Shown in pieces: positions 59,831 through 64,000 of a stretch of 64,000 nt of DNA. This DNA is from Hyphomicrobiaceae bacterium (GTDB taxonomy: Bacteria; Pseudomonadota; Alphaproteobacteria; Rhizobiales; Hyphomicrobiaceae), in NCBI GenBank assembly GCA_020638055.1, contig JACKJH010000004.1, positions 491,358 to 555,357 on the forward strand, read 5' to 3'. A model generated the notes under the pieces. The model ran no database searches. It was not told the origin of the DNA and worked only from the letters and a program-made list of their open reading frames with translations. Made by a program: the position numbers and the translations under genes. The stretch's first letter is position 1. Each line of letters begins with the position of its first letter.

Positions 59831-62319
59831 GGAACAATCTCCTGTGCGGGGTGGGTATCGAGCCGGGCCGGCGCGGCGGATTCCGGTCGGTCGGCAAGAT
59901 TGGTGAGGTTGGGGATCAGCTCGGCCGCCCACTCGACGCCGCGCGCGCGTAGCCATGCGGCGAGGAAGCCGTCGCGGCCGTGTTCGGCGACGATCTGCGC
60001 AATGAGGGTCTGGTCGGATTTTGCGGATGCGGCGCAGAGCGCGAGGCCGATTTCGGACAGGCCAAGCTCGAACAGGCGATTGCCGCGCCGTGACTGGCAG
60101 TAATAATCCCGCTTGGGCGTGGCCTTTGCGAGGATTTCGATCTGCCGGTCATTCAACCCGAAACGCCGGTAAATCTCGGTAATCTGCGGCTCGATGGCGC
60201 GCTCGTTCGGCAGCAAGAGCCGCGTCGGGCAGCTCTCGATGATGGCGGGCGCGATGTTGCTGCCGTCAATGTCGGACAGGCTTTGCGTGGCGAAGATGAC
60301 GCTGGCGTTTTTCTTGCGCAGCGTTTTCAGCCACTCGCGGAGCTGGCCGGCGAAACCCTCGTCGTCCAGCGCAAGCCAGCCTTCATCTATGATGAGAAGT
60401 GTCGGGCGTCCGTCGAGCCGGTCGCCGATGCGGTGGAACAGGTAGGACAGGACAGCCGGGGCCGCGCCGGTCCCGACAAGGCCCTCGATCTCGAACGCCT
60501 GCACGTCCGCCGCGCCGAGATGTTCGGCTTCGGCGTCGAGCAGCCGGCCATAGGCACCGCCGACGCAAAACGGCCGGAGCGCCTGTTTCAGATCGTTGGA
60601 TTGCAACAGCACCGCGAGGCCGGTGATGGTGCGTTCCTCGACCGGGGCCGAGGCCAGCGAAGTCAGCGCCGTCCAAAGATACTCTTTGACCTCGGGCGTG
60701 ATGGCGACGCCTTCGCGCATAAGGATGGCGGCGATCCAGTCCGCCGCCCATGCGCGTTCATAGGTGTCGTGGATGCGGGCGAGCGGCTGGAGCGAAACCG
60801 ACGCCTCGGCCCCTTCTGTCAGCCCGCCGCCAAGGTCGTGCCAGTCGCCGCCCATGGCGAGCGAGGCGGCGCGGATGCTGCCGCCGAAGTCGAAGGCGAA
60901 GACCTGCGATCCGGCGTAGCGCCGGAACTGCAAGGCCATAAGGGCGAGCAGCACGCTCTTGCCCGCGCCCGTGGGGCCGACGACAAGGGTGTGCCCTACG
61001 TCGCCGACATGCAAAGACAACCGGAACGGGGTTGAGCCTTCGGTCTTTCCAAAGAGCAAAGGGGGCGCACCGAAATGCTCGTCCCGTTCCGGCCCCGCCC
61101 AAACGGCGCTCAACGGCACCATATGGGCGAGATTCAAAGTGCTGATAGGCGGCTGGCGGACATTCGCGTAGGCGTGTCCGGGTAGGCTGCCGAGCCATGC
61201 GTCAACCGCGTTGACGCTCTCGGGCATGGCGGTGAAGTCGCGGCCCTGAACGATCTTCTCGACCAGGCGCAGCTTCTCGTCGGCTATGCGCGGGTCGGCA
61301 TCCCATACGGTGACGGTCGCCGTGACATAGGCCATGCCCGCCACGTCCGCCCCAAGCGCCTGCAAGGCCATGTCGGCGTCGAGCGCCTTGTTCGCCGCGT
61401 CGGTGTCCACCAGAGCGGACGCCTCGTTGGTCATCACCTCTTTCAGAATCGCGGCGATGGACTTGCGCTTGGCGAACCATTGGCGGCGGATGCGGGTCAG
61501 CAGCCGCGTCGCATCGGTCTTGTCGAGCAGGATCGCGCGCGTGCTCCACCTGTAGGGAAACGGCAGGCGGTTCATTTCGTCGAGCAGGCCCGGCGTCGTC
61601 GCGGTCGGGAATCCCACAATGGTCAGGACGCGCAGATGCGCGTCGCCAAGGCGCGGCTCCAGCCCGCCGGTCAAGGGCTGGTCGGCGAGCAGCGCGTCGA
61701 GGTGCATGGGCACCTCGGGCACGCGCACGCGATGCCGGTTGGTCGAGATGGTGGAATGGAGGTAGGTCAGCGTCGCGCCGTCATCCATCCAACGGCACTC
61801 GGGCATGAAGCCGTCGAGCAAAGCCAGCACGCGGTCGGTGCGGTCGATGAAGGCGCGCAGCAGCTCCCACGGGTCCACGCCGGTTTTCTCACGGCCCTCG
61901 TAGAGCCATGTTTCGGCGCGGGCGGCTTCTTCGGCGGGGGGCAGCCAGAGGAAGGTAAGAAAATAGCCCGACACGAAATGCGTGCCTGCTTCCTCGAAAC
62001 CGGCCTTGCGCTCGGCATCGACCAGCGCGGATGCCGCGTCGGGAAAGGTGCTGTCGGGATAGGTCGCCGCCTCGCTGCGCTGCGCCTCGACAAAGATGCT
62101 CCACCCCGATCCGAGACGGCGCACGGCATTGTTGATGCGGCCGGCGACCGCGACCAGCTCGGCGGCGACGGCGGAATCCAGATCGGGACCGCGAAACTTC
62201 GCGGTCCGCTGAAAACTGCCGTCCTTGTTCAAGACGACGCCGGAGCCGAGCAACGCGGCCCATGGCAGATAGTCGGAGAGCCGGGCGGCGGTGCGGCGAT
62301 ATTCGGAAAGGTTCATCAT
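59827..62319 (-). CDS. trbE: Conjugal transfer ATPase TrbE (VirB4-like)
   Basis: 830 residues. The N-terminal CagE/VirB4 domain (MNLSEYRRTAARLSDYLPWAALLGSGVVLNKDGSFQRTAKFRGPDLDS) leads to a RecA-like ATPase: Walker A VVGPTGAGKSVLL (about 446-457), FAFDFGGSIRA, Walker B TLLIIDEGWLALDDEGF and the sensor FATQSLSDIDGS. It powers pilus assembly and substrate transfer. Two ATGs (62319, 62316) begin the protein; the trbD stop lies ten bases upstream. Confidence 0.95.
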   Translation of the reverse strand: MMNLSEYRRTAARLSDYLPWAALLGSGVVLNKDGSFQRTAKFRGPDLDSAVAAELVAVAGRINNAVRRLGSGWSIFVEAQRSEAATYPDSTFPDAASALVDAERKAGFEEAGTHFVSGYFLTFLWLPPAEEAARAETWLYEGREKTGVDPWELLRAFIDRTDRVLALLDGFMPECRWMDDGATLTYLHSTISTNRHRVRVPEVPMHLDALLADQPLTGGLEPRLGDAHLRVLTIVGFPTATTPGLLDEMNRLPFPYRWSTRAILLDKTDATRLLTRIRRQWFAKRKSIAAILKEVMTNEASALVDTDAANKALDADMALQALGADVAGMAYVTATVTVWDADPRIADEKLRLVEKIVQGRDFTAMPESVNAVDAWLGSLPGHAYANVRQPPISTLNLAHMVPLSAVWAGPERDEHFGAPPLLFGKTEGSTPFRLSLHVGDVGHTLVVGPTGAGKSVLLALMALQFRRYAGSQVFAFDFGGSIRAASLAMGGDWHDLGGGLTEGAEASVSLQPLARIHDTYERAWAADWIAAILMREGVAITPEVKEYLWTALTSLASAPVEERTITGLAVLLQSNDLKQALRPFCVGGAYGRLLDAEAEHLGAADVQAFEIEGLVGTGAAPAVLSYLFHRIGDRLDGRPTLLIIDEGWLALDDEGFAGQLREWLKTLRKKNASVIFATQSLSDIDGSNIAPAIIESCPTRLLLPNERAIEPQITEIYRRFGLNDRQIEILAKATPKRDYYCQSRRGNRLFELGLSEIGLALCAASAKSDQTLIAQIVAEHGRDGFLAAWLRARGVEWAAELIPNLTNLADRPESAAPARLDTHPAQEIVP

Positions 62320-62329
62320 GGCCGCGCCC

Positions 62330-62611
62330 TCACGCCGCCAGATGGCCGGGGATGCGCAGATGCCTACGCCCGACCTCGACGAACTGGGGATCGCGCTTCG
62401 CCGCCCATACGGCCGCGAAATGGCCGATGGCCCAAATGGCGATGCCGACCAGCCAGAGGCGCAGGCCGAGGCCAACGGCCCCGGCCAGCGTTCCGTTCAT
62501 GATGGCGATGGAGCGCGGTGCGCCGCCGAGCAGGATATGCTCGGTCAGCGCCCGGTGGACGGGGATCGTGAATCCCGGCACCGCGTCGAGCTGTTCGAGT
62601 CCGCCCGCCAT
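62330..62611 (-). CDS. trbD: Conjugal transfer protein TrbD (VirB3-like)
   Basis: 93 residues. FTIPVHRALTEHILLGGAPRSIAIMNGTLAGAVGLGLRLWLVGIAIWAIGHFAAVWAAKRDPQFVEVGRRH is the VirB3/TrbD pattern: PVHRALTE, two membrane helices and a conserved DPQF. It is a small inner-membrane partner of TrbE. The ATG at 62611 shares one base with the trbC stop (TGATG). Confidence 0.93.
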   Translation of the reverse strand: MAGGLEQLDAVPGFTIPVHRALTEHILLGGAPRSIAIMNGTLAGAVGLGLRLWLVGIAIWAIGHFAAVWAAKRDPQFVEVGRRHLRIPGHLAA

Positions 62612-62943
62612 CAAACGAGCGCCCCGCCGCCGAAGGAGAAGAACGACAGGAAGAAGCTTGATGCGGCGAACGCGATGCTGAGGCCGAACACGATCTGGAT
62701 CAGGCGACGGAAGCCGCCGCTGGTATCGCCGAACGCGAGGGTCAGGCCCGTCACGATAATGATGATGACAGCGATGATCTTGGCGACCGGCCCTTCAATC
62801 GACTGAAGGATTTGCTGAAGCGGTTGCTCCCACGGCATCGACGAACCGGAGGCATGGGCGGCCGGGGCGAGCATGAGGCTGATGGCAAGGGTGGATGCGG
62901 CGGTCGCGGCGAAGCGATAGCCGCGCGTGAGCGTGCGGATCAT
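62611..62943 (-). CDS. trbC: Conjugal transfer pilin TrbC (VirB2-like)
   Basis: 110 residues. A long signal peptide (FAATAASTLAISLMLAPAAHAS) and a short mature pilin with two helices (PWEQPLQQILQSIEGPVAKIIAVIIIIVTGLTLAFGD, RRLIQIVFGLSIAFAASSFFLSFF), the major pilus subunit. Its ATG overlaps the trbB stop (ATGA). Confidence 0.93.
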   Translation of the reverse strand: MIRTLTRGYRFAATAASTLAISLMLAPAAHASGSSMPWEQPLQQILQSIEGPVAKIIAVIIIIVTGLTLAFGDTSGGFRRLIQIVFGLSIAFAASSFFLSFFSFGGGALV

Positions 62944-63923
62944 GAAGATTCTCCTGTGCTGGTCTGGATTGCAGGGTTGATGCGGTAGTCGCCGTCCGGC
63001 CCCAGCCCCTCGACGCGGGCAAGCTCGGCCAGCCGGCGCGCGGAACTGCGCCCGGAAAGGACGGCAACAAGGTCGATAGTCTCGGCGATCAGGGCGCGCG
63101 GGACGGTGACGACAGCCTCCTGGATGAGCTGTTCAAGGCGACGAAGCGCGCCGATGCCGGTGCCGGCGTGAATGGTGCCGACGCCGCCCGGATGACCCGT
63201 TCCCCATGCTTTGAGCAGGTCGAGGGCTTCGGCACCGCGCACCTCGCCAATGGGAATACGGTCGGGGCGCAGGCGCAGCGAGGAACGGACCAGATCGGAA
63301 AGCGTCGCCACGCCGTCTTTCGTCCGCATGGCGACAAGGTTGGGCGCGGCGCATTGCAGCTCGCGCGTGTCCTCGATGATGACGACGCGATCCTGCGTCT
63401 TTGCCACCTCGGCGAGCAGCGCGTTGGTCAGCGTGGTCTTGCCGGTGCTGGTGCCGCCTGCCACCAAGATATTGGCGCGGGCTGCGACGGCTTCGCGTAG
63501 CGTTTCCGCCTGCTCGGCGGACATGATGCCCGCCGCCACATAATCGTCGAGCGTGAACACTGCGACGGCGGGTTTGCGGATGGCGAAGGTGGGGGCAGCG
63601 ACGACAGGCGGCAAAAGGCCCTCGAACCTCTCGCCGCTCTCGGGCAGCTCGGCCGAGACGCGCGGGCTGCGGGCATGAACCTCCGCGCCGACATGATGCG
63701 CGACCAGCCGCACGATGCGTTCGCCATCGGCGGCGGAAAGGCGTTCGCCTGTGTCGGAAAGCCCTTCGGATAGCCGGTCCACCCAAATCCGGCCATCGGG
63801 ATTCAGCATGACCTCGACCACGGCCGGGTCTTCGAGAAAGCGGGCAATGGCGGAGCCGAGCGCGGTGCGCAACATGCGCGCGCCGCGCTGGATCGCTTCC
63901 TGTCTGTGGTGGTTGGTGGTCAT
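62940..63923 (-). CDS. trbB: Conjugal transfer ATPase TrbB (VirB11-like)
   Basis: 327 residues. The N-terminal domain carries NPDGRIWVDRLSEG; the ATPase has Walker A VAGGTSTGKTTLTNALLAEV (about 154-173), Asp box VVIIEDTRELQCAAPN, Walker B LRPDRIPIGEVRGAEALDLLKAWGTGHPGGVGTIHAGT with the His box. It is the hexameric traffic ATPase at the base of the channel. The ATG overlaps the stop of the upstream gene. Confidence 0.95.
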   Translation of the reverse strand: MTTNHHRQEAIQRGARMLRTALGSAIARFLEDPAVVEVMLNPDGRIWVDRLSEGLSDTGERLSAADGERIVRLVAHHVGAEVHARSPRVSAELPESGERFEGLLPPVVAAPTFAIRKPAVAVFTLDDYVAAGIMSAEQAETLREAVAARANILVAGGTSTGKTTLTNALLAEVAKTQDRVVIIEDTRELQCAAPNLVAMRTKDGVATLSDLVRSSLRLRPDRIPIGEVRGAEALDLLKAWGTGHPGGVGTIHAGTGIGALRRLEQLIQEAVVTVPRALIAETIDLVAVLSGRSSARRLAELARVEGLGPDGDYRINPAIQTSTGESS

Positions 63924-64000
63924 GTCGGCCCCGGCTTCTGGCGGGGCGCAACAGGCGGTCCCCGGACGGGGTCGATTAAGAAAGCCCGGAATTGGGCTGG
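63920..64000 (-). CDS. C-terminal end of the gene upstream of trbB (probably CopG-like), partial
   Basis: The minus frame is open from the window edge and encodes 26 residues ending LIDPVRGPPVAPRQKPGPT, with its TGA overlapping the trbB ATG. In trb elements of this type a CopG-family ribbon-helix-helix gene between traG and trbB ends in a similar Pro-rich tail; the identity is inferred from that. Confidence 0.5.
   Translation of the reverse strand, partial: PAQFRAFLIDPVRGPPVAPRQKPGPT

Larger units (their letters stand above)
51985..64000. mobile_element. Integrative and conjugative element, guaA-proximal end (continues beyond window)
   Basis: From the guaA stop to the window edge all genes belong to mobility or conjugation: P4-type integrase, AlpA-like regulator, DUF2274 gene and a trb type IV secretion operon. 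The trb part is visibly richer in G and C than the chromosome to the left and none of the four palindromic repeat families occurs in it, which supports foreign origin. Confidence 0.85.

Noticed and set aside
61480..62502. Long plus-strand frame antisense to trbE
   Set aside because: GC-rich shadow; no motif, no ribosome site, fully overlaps a clear ATPase gene.

Overview
The window reads as the chromosome of an alphaproteobacterium, most likely of the order Hyphomicrobiales. The grounds are the gene families and their order (thyA-folA-hflK-hflC-DUF2065-degP, psd-pssA, guaB/guaA neighbourhood), a circularly permuted two-piece tmRNA gene, an SspB adaptor of the alphaproteobacterial type, and many short CTAG-bounded palindromic repeats like the mosaic elements known from rhizobia. 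No tRNA or rRNA gene and no CRISPR array was seen. Calls rest on reading motifs, not on database searches.

Positions 1-9380: the end of an AsmA-like gene, small regulatory and exported proteins, an isoprenylcysteine methyltransferase-like protein, and a minus-strand stress locus. That locus holds an ECF sigma factor (SigF type), its NrsF membrane anti-sigma, a cysteine-rich bufferin-type peptide precursor (bufA), its DUF692/MNIO maturase (bufB) and partner (bufC). Matching ECF promoters lie before sigF and before bufA. fumC and two small unknown genes follow.

Positions 9382-26849: sspB with the tmRNA gene ssrA directly upstream, a K+ channel, a CPBP protease, thyA, folA, hflK-hflC-DUF2065-degP, psd, pssA, a HerA-like ATPase, a cytosolic histidine kinase and an outer-membrane barrel. 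Nearly all gaps here carry palindromic elements.

Positions 26955-51984: a TonB-dependent receptor diverging from an unknown exported protein plus ExbB, ExbD and TonB; a 1672-residue glycine-rich autotransporter; small membrane proteins; an M15 peptidase; Ppx/GppA phosphatase and rlmE; guaB, a MAPEG protein, an RsmB-like methyltransferase, a hydrolase, tspO, a ZIP transporter and guaA.

Positions 51985-64000: one end of an integrative and conjugative element inserted at the 3' end of guaA. It starts with a P4-type integrase and an AlpA-like regulator, then a tightly coupled minus-strand operon trbB-C-D-E-J-K-L-F-G-I plus a DUF2274 gene that runs in from beyond the right edge. A roughly 408-base cassette with an NTF2-like gene on the opposite strand sits exactly at the start of trbG and appears to have separated that gene from its start codon.

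At least sixteen intergenic repeats in four families (A about 105 bases, B about 167, C about 106, D about 273) recur. In six genes the terminal CTAG or TTAG of an element provides the stop codon.
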